This document shows positions 29,270 through 38,627 of a stretch of 64,000 bases of DNA, piece after piece. Origin of the DNA: Oscillospiraceae bacterium. GTDB taxonomy: Bacteria; Bacillota; Clostridia; Oscillospirales; CAG-272. The notes under the pieces are model-generated. The model was not told the DNA's origin. It searched no databases and was given only the letters and a program-made list of their open reading frames with translations. How positions within the stretch are numbered: the stretch's first letter is position 1; each line of letters opens with the position of its first letter. Position numbers and translations under genes: made by a program. Location: contig SVTK01000002.1 of the NCBI GenBank assembly GCA_015063805.1, positions 1 to 64,000 on the forward strand, written 5' to 3'.

Positions 29270-30190
29270 TTATTTGCTGGTCAGCTTTGCGATTTCCTCA
29301 GCAAAGTTGTCCTCGCGCTTCTGGATACCCTCGCCCTTCTCAAAGCGATAGAAGTCAACGATCTTGATCTCGCCGCCCAGCTCCTTAGCGGTAGCTGCAA
29401 CGTACTGACCGACCTTCAGCTCATCGTCCTTGACGTAGCCCATATCAACCAGGCAGTTGTTGTCGTAGAACTTGGAAATTCTACCCTCAACCATCTTAGC
29501 CTTGATTGCATCGGGCTTCTTTGCGTTGGCAGGATCGTTGGCGATCTGAGCGAGAAGGATGTTCTTCTCTTCCTCGATTACGCTTGCGGGAACCTGCTCA
29601 CGGCAGAGGTAGGGAGTGGGATATGCGCCGATCTGGAGGGCAATGTTCTTTGCGAAAGCAGCGAACCCGTCCTTATCGGCAACATTGGTCTCGAACTTGG
29701 CGATAACACCGATGGAGCCGGTGCCGTGGATATAGGTGCTGGTAATGCCGTTGACCAGAACAAAGCGGCGGACGGTGATCTTCTCACCGATCTTGAAGAT
29801 CATTTCCTTCAGCTTTGCCTCGACGTTCATCTCATCGTCGTACTTGCAGTTCATGAGTGCATCAACATCTGCGGGGTTCTGTGCGACGATGATCTTGAGA
29901 AGATCAGCAACGAAAGCCTTGAAGGTCTCGTTCTTTGCAACGAAGTCGGTCTCGGAGTTAACCTCGATCATTGCGGTGTAGTCGCCGTCCTTGAGGATCT
30001 CAACCAGACCGTCAGCTGCGATTCTGGTAGCCATCTTGGACTCGGCCTTCAGCTCACCCTTCTCGCGAAGGATCTTGATTGCCTCTTCGAAATTACCGTC
30101 TGCCTCAACGAGTGCCTTCTTGCACTCCATCATACCGATACCGGTCTGCTTGCGCAGCTCGGCGACGTCTTTTGCAGCAATGTTTGCCAT
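29270..30190 (-). CDS. tsf: Translation elongation factor Ts
   Basis: EF-Ts (306 residues) is the nucleotide exchange factor for EF-Tu. The N-terminal UBA-like domain has VAELRKQTGIGMMECKKALVEADGNFEEAIKILREKG (about 9-45), followed by the core signature EVNSETDFVAKN (about 76-87) and the dimerisation region. AAGGAGA is seven bases from the ATG. It follows rpsB by 34 bases and is ended by a terminator. Confidence 0.98.
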   Translation of the reverse strand: MANIAAKDVAELRKQTGIGMMECKKALVEADGNFEEAIKILREKGELKAESKMATRIAADGLVEILKDGDYTAMIEVNSETDFVAKNETFKAFVADLLKIIVAQNPADVDALMNCKYDDEMNVEAKLKEMIFKIGEKITVRRFVLVNGITSTYIHGTGSIGVIAKFETNVADKDGFAAFAKNIALQIGAYPTPYLCREQVPASVIEEEKNILLAQIANDPANAKKPDAIKAKMVEGRISKFYDNNCLVDMGYVKDDELKVGQYVAATAKELGGEIKIVDFYRFEKGEGIQKREDNFAEEIAKLTSK

Positions 30191-30224
30191 GATTCTATCT
30201 CCTTAAATTTTAATCGTTGGGGAC

Positions 30225-30953
30225 TTAGGCCTCTGCGTCCTCGGCAGCAGGCTCAGCGTCGGTCAGCTGCTCGCCCTGCTTACCCTCGATGACAGCGTCA
30301 GCGAGAACAGAGGAGATGAGCTTGATGGCGCGGATAGCGTCATCGTTACCGGGGATGATGTAGTCGGCATCATCGGGATCGCAGTTGGTGTCAACGATGG
30401 CAATGACGGGAATACCCAGCTTCTTTGCCTCTGCAACAGCGTTCTTCTCCTTGCGGGGGTCAACGATAAAGATGGCAGAGGGGAGAGTATCCATGGTACG
30501 GATACCGCCGAGGTTCTTCTCAAGGTCGAAGATTTCCTTCTGCTTAGCGGCAACTTCCTTCTTGGGAAGCATATCAAAGGTGCCGTCTTCCTGCATCTTG
30601 GTCAGGTTGTTGAGACGGTTGATGGAGCGCTTGATGGTCTTGAAGTTGGTCATCATGCCGCCGGGCCAACGAACGTTGACGTAGTACATACCGCAGCGGG
30701 TAGCCTCTTCCTTGATGGCATCGGCAGCCTGCTTCTTGGTACCGACGAACAGGAGGGTACCGCCCTGTGCGGAGAGGTCGCGAACGAAGTTATACGCCTC
30801 GTCGAACTTCTTTACGGTCTTCTGGAGGTCAATGATATAGATACCATTGCGCTCGGTGAAGATGTACTCGGCCATCTTGGGGTTCCATCTTCTGGTGTGG
30901 TGTCCGAAATGGACGCCTGCTTCAAGCAGCTGCTTGATCGAGATAATCGACAT
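30225..30953 (-). CDS. rpsB: 30S ribosomal protein S2
   Basis: S2 (242 residues) begins with the diagnostic [24 protein letters not shown] and includes [11 protein letters not shown] and the [21 protein letters not shown] region. It has a short acidic C-terminal tail. AAGGAGG lies nine bases from the chosen ATG. It is the first gene of rpsB-tsf, with a promoter at 31102-31130 and a leader of about 145 bases. Bacterial S2 often represses its own operon; the dyad at 31112-31142 may or may not be related. Confidence 0.97.
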   Translation of the reverse strand: MSIISIKQLLEAGVHFGHHTRRWNPKMAEYIFTERNGIYIIDLQKTVKKFDEAYNFVRDLSAQGGTLLFVGTKKQAADAIKEEATRCGMYYVNVRWPGGMMTNFKTIKRSINRLNNLTKMQEDGTFDMLPKKEVAAKQKEIFDLEKNLGGIRTMDTLPSAIFIVDPRKEKNAVAEAKKLGIPVIAIVDTNCDPDDADYIIPGNDDAIRAIKLISSVLADAVIEGKQGEQLTDAEPAAEDAEA

Positions 30954-31101
30954 TTTTCATGTCCTCCTTCGGTTATTTCCACCACAGCGTACGGCGTGTT
31001 CAACTCGGGCGAGCCGAGCACCGATCACGCAAATCTGCGCTGTGTGTGTGATATTTTCTTGCAGTCAAATGGGAAAATCCACTTTTTCCGCAATTGTAGA
31101 T

Positions 31102-31130
31102 AGTATAGCACAGCAGGCCGTTCTTGGCAA
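31102..31130 (-). promoter_or_regulatory. Putative sigma-A promoter of rpsB-tsf
   Basis: On the minus strand TTGCCA (31125-31130), a 17-base spacer and TATACT (31102-31107) form a good promoter. Its -35 and most of its spacer lie inside the inverted repeat at 31112-31142. Confidence 0.75.
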
Positions 31131-31142
31131 GAGCGGCCTGCT
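31112..31142. repeat. 14-bp inverted repeat over the rpsB promoter
   Basis: Left arm 31112-31125 and right arm 31129-31142 pair at 13 of 14 positions (the exception is a G-U) around a GGC loop. There is no T-tract directly after it on the minus strand. On the plus strand a T7 run follows 12 bases later, but no plus-strand gene precedes it. It could end the upstream minus-strand transcript, or be an operator. Confidence 0.8.
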
Positions 31143-31183
31143 TAAGTTCACAATTTTTTTACATTTATTCTCTGTTTTTGCCC

Positions 31184-31462
31184 TCAGCCCCGTTTTCCCC
31201 GGGGCGGAACGGGACAGCATTCCTCCGGCGAGAGCCGGACCAGGATAGCGTCGTCACCGATGGTCTCGATCTTCTCCCAAGGAATTACTGTCCGGGATGC
31301 ACGGCCGAAGCAAAGGAATCCCCCTTCTCCGGGGACTGCAATGGCCGTAATCCTCCCGTCGCACAGGGTAAACTCCAGGTCGCACACATAGCCAAGCCGG
31401 TGGCCGTTGCACAGGTTAATGACTTCCTTTTCCCGCAGTGCCGTAAAGCTGCACATGGTCAT
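31184..31462 (-). CDS. YlmC/YmxH family PRC-barrel protein
   Basis: This 92-residue single-domain PRC-barrel-like protein has the family pattern LREKEVINLCNGHRLGYVCDLEFTLCDGRITAIAVPG, then TVIPWEKIETIGDDAILVRL. Such proteins are widespread in spore-forming Firmicutes and are annotated as sporulation proteins; their molecular role is unknown. I start at the ATG at 31462, seven bases after GGGAGG, dropping an unsupported extension. It lies 53 bases after the P-type ATPase homologue and is last in that run. Confidence 0.85.
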   Translation of the reverse strand: MTMCSFTALREKEVINLCNGHRLGYVCDLEFTLCDGRITAIAVPGEGGFLCFGRASRTVIPWEKIETIGDDAILVRLSPEECCPVPPRGKRG

Positions 31463-31515
31463 ACGCGTTCCTCCCGATTGCTTGATCACCGCAATCTATG
31501 CGGAAGGAAGAAAAA

Positions 31516-34245
31516 TCATTCCTGCGGGGGAGCATATTCCTCCGCTTCGGGATGCCGTAATTCACGGACGGCCCGCACGGTACGAAGGATCTCACCGCCG
31601 AAGATTGCGGCCATGGGCGAGATCAGCAGACAGAACTGTGCCGACAGCGGAAGTGAACAAACGCCGAAAACGCCGCCGAGTCCGGGCAGAAATGCACAGA
31701 GCAGCGCAAACGCCAGCACCGCCGCAGGCCAAAGCAGACCGATCCGAGAGCTGCGGAACAGCGCAGTTCCCCGTCGGCAGACAAAGAGGAATGCCAGCTG
31801 AGTCAGCGTAAGCGTCAGGAAAAGAAATGCGCTGCTTTGGGGACCGTTTGCGGTAAAAACATTGGTCAGGCGCAGGATATAGACCGTCAGAACGGCAATT
31901 CCTCCGCAGACCGCACCGATGAGCATATCTGCCGGGCAGAAGCGCCAGGGGTGTGTGAACAGAGATTTCGGCGTTTCTCTGTCCTCGCCGCGGTCAAAGG
32001 CACAGACAAGGATTGCGCCGAAGTCCAGGATCAGGCCGGAAAACAACAGATGCAGCGGTTTGAGATCAGGAATACCCAGGCCAAGCAGACAAATCAGCAT
32101 CACGGTCCGCATGGTTTGAGACGCAAGCAGGCAACGGAGCATGGAGGTCAGATTTGCCTCAATTCGTCGGGCGGTGCTGCGGGCGGCGGAAAGGGCACAG
32201 ATCCCCCCGCCTCCACCGTGGGGACGGCGGACCAGCAGGCCGGCATTTTTCTTGAGCAGCTCAGCACCGTAAAGCTCCCCTGCCCCGGGATTCAAGGCGG
32301 TGAGCATCCGGCTTTCCCGACGCTGGGAATAGGACACGGGAGTGCACGCACCACTGACGGCACAGGCCTGTACCGACGAAAGATCCTTCATTTCCACGCC
32401 GAGACCCAGGGTGATGCTACCGGCCGCACGGCGCTCGGCCAGCCAAGCCCGCCGCGCGGCGGAGCTGTATCCCAGGCAAAGCTCGGCATCCGGAGCAATG
32501 GCCTCCGGCGCGCGGCAGATCACCCCACGGCGCAGGATCCCTGCGGCACGGGCGAGATTTTCCATACGGGCATGGTCGGGGCAATCGCTCATCAGAACCA
32601 CGCGAACGCCTTTTTCTGCCAACGCCTCCACCGACTCGGTTACATTTTCAGCCACCGGGTCACAGAAGACCAGAACGCCCACAAGGATCATCTCACTCTG
32701 CACCGCAGAAAGCCGGTTCAGCGTGGTGTAAGGGCTGCTTCGCCGAGCATAGGCCACAGCATAGCCGCCTTGGGCAATGGCATCGCGGCAGGCCTCCATG
32801 AGCGCGGCCCGCCGGTCGGCGCGAAGCAGACAGGTACCGCCAATCCCCATGGGATCCACCACCCGCTGACAGCGGTCGAGAATCTGCCCCAGCTCGCCGC
32901 GGCAGATCACATAGGGCGCGCGCTGTTCCTCGATGAGAGCAGTGTCAAAGGGATTCGACTCAGATGCGGCGGCATAGCCCAGCAAACGAGTCTTCGACCG
33001 AAGGGCCGCCGCATCCACGCCGCAGGCTTCGGCGAAGGAAAGCAGGGCCAGCGCCTCCTCAGCACCGCCCGGAACAACGGCAGGGGCAGCAGATGAAGGA
33101 AGTCCCGCCGCGATCAAAGCGGTTTCAGCCAACTCCCGCGTACCTGTGGGATCAACGTCGGCAGAAACAGGCCTTGTCCCCAGGCAAGATGCCGTAATCG
33201 TCAGCCGTCCCTCGGTGAGGGCAGTGCTGTCAAAGAGTACCACCGTATCGGTACGGGCAATGGCGGGGATGTCCCGCAGATGAAGCATAACAGCGGCGTT
33301 GGCCCCGTTCCGTGCACCGCGAAGGAGGCCGCTGCCTACAATAATGCATCCAATGGCGGCGGTCAGTTCACTCATGGAGGACACGGCAAGGGAAAGCGCT
33401 AGAAGGAAGCCCTCCAGCAGATTCATCTCCAGCCCGGGCAGAAAAACGGCGCACAGGGTCAGGGGCAGGATCAGCCCCAGCATCAGCAGAGACGAGCGGC
33501 CGCAGTGCCGCTTCAGTGCCTCCAACGCCGGCATCCGATCTCCGGATCCGGTCAGGGGGATCAGTCCTTCGGTCGCCACCAGCAGGGTGTCTTCCCCTGT
33601 CTCGGTGACAATGGCTCTTCCCCGCCCCTCCAGGACGATGGATCCGGCAAAGACCATATTCAGCTGTTCCCCCATGGTGAGCACCGCATCGGGCCCACAG
33701 AGGAAGTCAGCATTCTTTGTGACGCGCCCCCGCTCAGTCTTCCCCGCAATCTTTCCGCGGTATTCCAGCACCCCCAGCCCCTCCGCCGAAGCAAGGCGGG
33801 CGTCGCAGGGGACCACATCCCCCGCTTCCAGCAGGATAACATCTCCCCTGACCAGCAGACGGGAATCCAGGGCAAACAGCTTCCCATCCCGCAGAACACG
33901 GACACGGGGCATGGCACAGACCGCCATGGACTCGATGATACGGCGGGCTTTGATATAGGTAAAAATCGCTGCACCGCAGTTCAGAGCAACCAGCAGAAGG
34001 ATGGCTCCGCCGCTCTCCCCCCAGATAGCAGAGATGATGGCGGTGATCACCAGAAGGAGCACCGACAGATCGGAGCAGATGTAGGCTGCACAGGTAAGCG
34101 CAGGGGTATGGGGGAGGGAGAAAACCGTGTTGTCCCCCTCGGTGCGGCGACGGGCGGCGGCCTCTTGTTCAGTGAGCCCGGACTCGGTACTCCCCAGGGC
34201 CTGCCGTACCGCCTCCGACGACATGGCATACCATTTTTTTGTCAT
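31516..34245 (-). CDS. P-type ATPase homologue with degenerate catalytic motifs (probable pseudoenzyme)
   Basis: This 909-residue protein has the overall P2-type layout: an N-terminal segment, a TM pair (about 60-100), an actuator-like domain, a second TM pair (about 252-305), P and N domains, and a C-terminal TM bundle. The catalytic motifs are altered. The actuator TGES is AGKT (167-170). The phosphorylation motif DKTGTLT is DSTALT (339-344), one residue shorter. KGAPE is RGELG (449-453), and GDGVND is GLGVEM (614-619). The phosphorylatable Asp position remains, but the dephosphorylating Glu, the Lys/Thr/Gly and the Mg-binding Asps are gone. The frame is open throughout, so it is probably maintained as a non-pumping membrane protein. 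It starts five bases after the clpE-like stop, suggesting translational coupling. Confidence 0.82.
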   Translation of the reverse strand: MTKKWYAMSSEAVRQALGSTESGLTEQEAAARRRTEGDNTVFSLPHTPALTCAAYICSDLSVLLLVITAIISAIWGESGGAILLLVALNCGAAIFTYIKARRIIESMAVCAMPRVRVLRDGKLFALDSRLLVRGDVILLEAGDVVPCDARLASAEGLGVLEYRGKIAGKTERGRVTKNADFLCGPDAVLTMGEQLNMVFAGSIVLEGRGRAIVTETGEDTLLVATEGLIPLTGSGDRMPALEALKRHCGRSSLLMLGLILPLTLCAVFLPGLEMNLLEGFLLALSLAVSSMSELTAAIGCIIVGSGLLRGARNGANAAVMLHLRDIPAIARTDTVVLFDSTALTEGRLTITASCLGTRPVSADVDPTGTRELAETALIAAGLPSSAAPAVVPGGAEEALALLSFAEACGVDAAALRSKTRLLGYAAASESNPFDTALIEEQRAPYVICRGELGQILDRCQRVVDPMGIGGTCLLRADRRAALMEACRDAIAQGGYAVAYARRSSPYTTLNRLSAVQSEMILVGVLVFCDPVAENVTESVEALAEKGVRVVLMSDCPDHARMENLARAAGILRRGVICRAPEAIAPDAELCLGYSSAARRAWLAERRAAGSITLGLGVEMKDLSSVQACAVSGACTPVSYSQRRESRMLTALNPGAGELYGAELLKKNAGLLVRRPHGGGGGICALSAARSTARRIEANLTSMLRCLLASQTMRTVMLICLLGLGIPDLKPLHLLFSGLILDFGAILVCAFDRGEDRETPKSLFTHPWRFCPADMLIGAVCGGIAVLTVYILRLTNVFTANGPQSSAFLFLTLTLTQLAFLFVCRRGTALFRSSRIGLLWPAAVLAFALLCAFLPGLGGVFGVCSLPLSAQFCLLISPMAAIFGGEILRTVRAVRELRHPEAEEYAPPQE

Positions 34246-34250
34246 ATTAG

Positions 34251-36575
34251 TTAAGAACAGCTGACGACCAGCTCGTCCTCACGGACGGTCAGCTCGGCAC
34301 GGGCAATCTTCCGGGCGTGATCGGCAATGATCTGCTCGGCCAGCCGGTCCTCCACGTGGGTCTGGATATAGCGGCGCATATTCCGCGCCCCGTACTTGTG
34401 AGAATAGGCATTCTTGGCAATATACGCTGCCGCCTCGGGGGTATGGGTGAAGGCGATTCCCTTCTCCTCCAGGGCCATGCGCAGCTCGCCCAGCATGATC
34501 CCGGCAATGGCGGCGAAATTCTCCTCGTCAAGAGAGCGGAAGGTAATGATCTCATCCACACGGTTGAGAAATTCGGGCCGCAGGAAAGCCGAGAGCGCCT
34601 TCTCGGTGCGGGCGGCGGCACCCGACTGTTCTGTCGCACCGAAGCCCGCCGTGGCCGCCGAATGGTCGGAGCCGGCGTTGGTGGTCATGACCAGCACGGT
34701 GTTCTCGAAGTTCACTGTTTTGCCATGGGCATCGGTGATGCGGCCGTCGTCTAAGATCTGCAGCAGGATATTGAGCACATCGGGATGAGCCTTCTCAATC
34801 TCGTCGAAGAGCACCACCGAATAGGGACGGCGGCGGATTTTCTCGGTGAGCTGACCGGCCTCGTCATACCCCACGTATCCGGGAGGCGCTCCGATGATCC
34901 GGGACACCGAATGCTTTTCCATGAACTCACTCATATCCAGGCGGATGAGAGTCTCGGGGGAATTGAAGAGATCGTCGGCCAGGGTCTTGACCAGCTCGGT
35001 CTTGCCCACGCCGGTGGGACCGGCAAAGATAAAGGAAACCGGCTTCCGCTTGTAGGCAATCCCTGCGCGGCTGCGCTTGATGGCACGGGAAACGGCCGAA
35101 ACAGCCTCATCCTGCCCGATAATCCGGGCGCGGAGACGGCTCTCCAGCCCGTCGATGCGGGCAAATTCGTTTTCGGTGATGCTGGTGGCGGGAACGCCGG
35201 TCCAGATCTCGATGACATCGGCCAGCTCTTCCTCGGTGAGACAGATGGACTCTGCCTCGCCCTCCAGCTTTTTCAGCTGCTCGGCCACCTTCAGCTCGTC
35301 GGTGCGGATATTGGCAATCTTTTCGTAGCGGGCATTGACATCCTTCTCTTCCCCGCCTGTTGTCGCCTCCAGGGCTGCCCGCTCGGTCTTCAGGGCCAGC
35401 AGACGATCACGGAGAAGGCGGCTTTCGTTGAGCACAGCAGAGTTGATGGAAAGATGTGCTGCCGCCTCGTCGATCAGGTCGATGGCCTTATCGGGCAGAT
35501 AACGGTCGGTGATATACCGCTCCGAGAGCACCACCGCGCGGCGCAGAACCTCTTCGGGAATGCGGATATTGTGGGACTCCTCGTAATAGTGCTTGATGCC
35601 CCCCAGCATCTCCACACTCTCAGCCACCGAGGGCTCGTTGACGGTGACGGGCTGGAATCGACGCTCCAGAGCACTGTCCTTCTCGATGTGCTTGCGGTAT
35701 TCGTTGAGGGTGGTGGCACCAATGATCTGCACCTCGCCCCGGGAGAGGGCTGGCTTGAGAATATTGGCAGCATTCATGCTGCCCTCAGCATCCCCGGCCC
35801 CCACGATGTTGTGAACCTCGTCGATCATCAGAATGATATTCCCCGCCTGCTTCACCTCGGAGAGCAGACCCAAGATACGGGACTCGAACTGGCCGCGGAA
35901 CTGGGTTCCCGCCACCAATGCCGTGAGATCCACCAGATAAAGCTGGCAGTCCCGCAGGCGGTAGGGGACGTTGCCGAAGGCAATGCGCTGTGCCAGGGCC
36001 TCGGCGATGGCGGTCTTACCCACGCCGGGCTCGCCGATCAGACAGGGATTGTTCTTTTGCCGGCGGCAAAGGATCTGGATCACCCGGGCCAGCTCACGCT
36101 CACGGCCCACGATGCGGTCAAGCTTGCCCTCGGCAGCCTGACGGGTCAGGTTGCGGCAGTAGGTATCGAGAAATTTGTACTTTTTCTCTTTTCCCTGCTT
36201 CTTTTCTTTTTTCTCTTCGGAACCTTCGGGGCGGGCGGGCATATTCTCCCCCGTCGGCTTGCCGAAAATGCCGGCCTCGCGGAAAAGCTTGGGGAAGTCA
36301 ATGGCGGGGGCGCCGCCCTCCTCATTATCCTCTCCGTCGGCTGAATCGGGAGACGCGAGGGCACCCAGCATATTGCCCATTTCCCCCTCCATTGCCTCGA
36401 AGTCCTCTGGGCTGATGCCCATCTTACCCAAGGCACCGCTGAGCATATCATCCACCGGCATACCCAGCTCCCGGGCGCATTTCATGCAGATCCCCTCGCT
36501 GATACGCTGGCCGTTTTCAATTTTGGTCACAAACACAACTGCCACACGCTTGTGGCATCTGGAACACATGGTCAT
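34251..36575 (-). CDS. clpE: Clp-type AAA+ unfoldase with N-terminal zinc finger (ClpE-like)
   Basis: This 774-residue protein begins with a four-Cys zinc finger, MTMCSRCHK ... [11 protein letters not shown] (Cys4, 7, 30, 33), like ClpE, instead of the paired Clp-N repeats of ClpC. A charged linker follows (about 115-135, [13 protein letters not shown]). AAA-1 has GEPGVGKT (about 188) and IDEVHNIVG. After a short middle region, AAA-2 has GPTGVGKTE (about 519) and [11 protein letters not shown]. It should unfold substrates for ClpP. No CtsR operator was recognised upstream, and ctsR, mcsA and mcsB are absent here. It lies between cvpA and the ATPase-like gene. Confidence 0.88.
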   Translation of the reverse strand: MTMCSRCHKRVAVVFVTKIENGQRISEGICMKCARELGMPVDDMLSGALGKMGISPEDFEAMEGEMGNMLGALASPDSADGEDNEEGGAPAIDFPKLFREAGIFGKPTGENMPARPEGSEEKKEKKQGKEKKYKFLDTYCRNLTRQAAEGKLDRIVGRERELARVIQILCRRQKNNPCLIGEPGVGKTAIAEALAQRIAFGNVPYRLRDCQLYLVDLTALVAGTQFRGQFESRILGLLSEVKQAGNIILMIDEVHNIVGAGDAEGSMNAANILKPALSRGEVQIIGATTLNEYRKHIEKDSALERRFQPVTVNEPSVAESVEMLGGIKHYYEESHNIRIPEEVLRRAVVLSERYITDRYLPDKAIDLIDEAAAHLSINSAVLNESRLLRDRLLALKTERAALEATTGGEEKDVNARYEKIANIRTDELKVAEQLKKLEGEAESICLTEEELADVIEIWTGVPATSITENEFARIDGLESRLRARIIGQDEAVSAVSRAIKRSRAGIAYKRKPVSFIFAGPTGVGKTELVKTLADDLFNSPETLIRLDMSEFMEKHSVSRIIGAPPGYVGYDEAGQLTEKIRRRPYSVVLFDEIEKAHPDVLNILLQILDDGRITDAHGKTVNFENTVLVMTTNAGSDHSAATAGFGATEQSGAAARTEKALSAFLRPEFLNRVDEIITFRSLDEENFAAIAGIMLGELRMALEEKGIAFTHTPEAAAYIAKNAYSHKYGARNMRRYIQTHVEDRLAEQIIADHARKIARAELTVREDELVVSCS

Positions 36576-36621
36576 AATTATCCCTCCGTTCGGGAATTGA
36601 AATCAGTCCGGCCGCAATGGC

Positions 36622-37314
36622 TCAGGACAGGCAGAAATACTTAACGATCAAGGTCTTATCCATGATGTCGGCGGCAAAGCTGGTGGGATCCACGGTATGA
36701 AGATAACCCATCAGAAGAGATGCCGCATTGGCAAACAGGAAGGTCAGAATCAGCGCGATCACCACGCCCAGGATGAAACCGAGCAGGCGGTTGGCGGTAC
36801 GCAGAACGGGCAGTTTCACCAAAAGACAAAGCAAAAATCCGATGAGGGCACAGGCCAGCAATGCGCCAAGGAAAAGCAGAATAAAGGCACAAACATCGGA
36901 CAGCCCCGCCACCACGGGTGCCGCGATGGCGGCGGCAAGATCGGCGGCCGCCGTCTCTCCCGCTTCGCTCATCCCGCCATAGGTAGAGGAAAGTGCCTCA
37001 ACATCAGCCCCGTAGCGGGACAGCATGGCTGAAAAGTCGGCAGGCATATTGGCAAACAGGCGGGACAGATCAAAGACCTCAGCCCCCTTGGATGCCAGGG
37101 CGCGGACCATTTCTTCGACGCTTTCCGTGATGCGTTCGGCAAAGAAATTCGCCTCCAGCCAGTCGCCGAATCCCGGTGCAAACAAACGGGCAACAACGAA
37201 GGAAACCCCAAGGGAAACCAGGTTGATCACCGATTTCACAAATCCTTTTACCGTGCAGCGAACAACTGTGATCACCACAATGATAATCAGAAGCAAATCA
37301 AGAAGAAACATCAT
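36622..37314 (-). CDS. CvpA family membrane protein
   Basis: This 230-residue protein has the CvpA pattern. An N-terminal helix (FLLDLLLIIIVVITVVRCTVKGFVKSVINLVSL) carries the typical RG/KGF turn. A soluble middle follows (about 50-125), then two or three C-terminal helices with NRLLGFILGVVIALILTFLF. CvpA proteins are linked to colicin V export in E. coli and to stress and envelope phenotypes elsewhere. GGGAGG is nine bases from the ATG. It lies between the DUF5711 protein and the clpE-like gene. Confidence 0.82.
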   Translation of the reverse strand: MMFLLDLLLIIIVVITVVRCTVKGFVKSVINLVSLGVSFVVARLFAPGFGDWLEANFFAERITESVEEMVRALASKGAEVFDLSRLFANMPADFSAMLSRYGADVEALSSTYGGMSEAGETAAADLAAAIAAPVVAGLSDVCAFILLFLGALLACALIGFLLCLLVKLPVLRTANRLLGFILGVVIALILTFLFANAASLLMGYLHTVDPTSFAADIMDKTLIVKYFCLS

Positions 37315-37332
37315 AATGTATCGCCTCCCAAA

Positions 37333-38610
37333 TTATTTTTCGGCCTCCTGACCGGACAGATCGGTTGCTCGGCAGCGGCGTGCAGAGGCAGGGGTACAGA
37401 TGAGAACATCCTCTTCCACCGCCAAAATTGCTTTCGCACCGCCGCCATAGGACACGGAGGTCACCTTGCCGTCGGGTGCCACGCGGAAGAGCAGGCGCTC
37501 GGTCATCAGCCACGCCGCATCTTCGGTCACGGTCACGGCCTGCGCCCCGCCTTCCACCACCGCTTCGGTCAAGGCATTGCCGGCACCGTCAAAGATGCAA
37601 ATTCTGCTCTCAGTGCCCATCACGTTGGCAGGAAAAACCAATGCAGCATATTTCCCCTCGAGCGCAAACCGCTCAGGAGCAGCATCTGCAAAATCCAGTT
37701 CTTTCAGCAACTCACCTGAATCGCTGTAGAAATAAATCGCCGCGTCACAAAGTACAGCAAAGCTGTTATCCGAGAAAAAGCGCACCGCCATGGGGAAAAC
37801 ACCGGGAATGCTCAGGGTAGCGATAGCGCTGTCCGCCCCCGGCTCGCAGAGCTGAAACTCGGCCAGGTAATCCCCCTGCGAGGAGGATACAGAAACGATG
37901 GCGATCCGATCACCGTCATCGGAAATGGCCACATCGATTACATATTTATCCTTCAGATAACGGTTGACCGGCTTGCAGTTCTTGTTGTAAAGCAATACTG
38001 CCGAAGTGTATTCCCTGGTTTCGGAGATCACGGCGTAATACCCTGAATCCGAGATGGCTGCCCCATGGATGGGGTAATCAAGGGTATCGCGGTAAACCGC
38101 CGAGAGGGAGTTGTACAGGGTATATCCCCCGCCATTGCGGTCGTAGGTCAGCAGGTAGCGGTCGGAGGCCACGGCGCGGGGGTCGGAATAGTCGGGGTCA
38201 TCCTCCAGGGTGCGCTTTCCCCCGCTGTTATAGATCTGCACCCCATCGTGGCTCACCAGGGCGAGGCCGTCGCGGTAGGCCACATACTGCCGGTCCTCCG
38301 CCGTGCTGTAATGCAGGCTGTCGGCATCCGTGCCCCCTACCGCATCAAAGACCACATCCAGGTCACGCAGCAGATAAACGAAATTGGCATAGGTAATGTT
38401 CCCCGAACCCATGACAAGTCCGCCCAGCAGAAGCAGAACCAAAAGAAAAACGGTCAGATACTTCGCGGTGCGGTAGCGAGAGGCGACTTTGGCGTAGTAG
38501 CTCGTCTCGGACGTATCCCCATGGGGCGGCTCTACCGGCGGGACAGGCTTTTTGGGGGACGTTTCCTCCCGCGTTTTTTCCGGAGCGGGGGGAGATGATG
38601 TTACGGCCAT
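37333..38610 (-). CDS. DUF5711 family membrane-anchored beta-propeller-like protein
   Basis: This 425-residue protein has a Pro-rich cytoplasmic N-terminus (PPAPEKTREETSPKKPVPPVEPP), one transmembrane helix at about 52-70 (LTVFLLVLLLLGGLVMG), and a large extracellular domain. That domain has repeated short beta motifs (YVAYRDGLALVSHDG, YLLTYDRNGGGYTLYNSL, DVAISDDGDRIAIVS), suggesting a propeller. The family is common in Clostridia and has no known function. GGAGG precedes the ATG. It is flanked by truA (17 bases) and cvpA (18 bases), so it is cotranscribed with them. Confidence 0.75.
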   Translation of the reverse strand: MAVTSSPPAPEKTREETSPKKPVPPVEPPHGDTSETSYYAKVASRYRTAKYLTVFLLVLLLLGGLVMGSGNITYANFVYLLRDLDVVFDAVGGTDADSLHYSTAEDRQYVAYRDGLALVSHDGVQIYNSGGKRTLEDDPDYSDPRAVASDRYLLTYDRNGGGYTLYNSLSAVYRDTLDYPIHGAAISDSGYYAVISETREYTSAVLLYNKNCKPVNRYLKDKYVIDVAISDDGDRIAIVSVSSSQGDYLAEFQLCEPGADSAIATLSIPGVFPMAVRFFSDNSFAVLCDAAIYFYSDSGELLKELDFADAAPERFALEGKYAALVFPANVMGTESRICIFDGAGNALTEAVVEGGAQAVTVTEDAAWLMTERLLFRVAPDGKVTSVSYGGGAKAILAVEEDVLICTPASARRCRATDLSGQEAEK

Positions 38611-38627
38611 GGGGCACCTCCTTTACG

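Noticed and set aside
36576-36621. CtsR-type operator expected before a clp gene
   Set aside because: The intergenic sequence upstream of the clpE-like gene shows no GGTCAAA-type heptad repeat.
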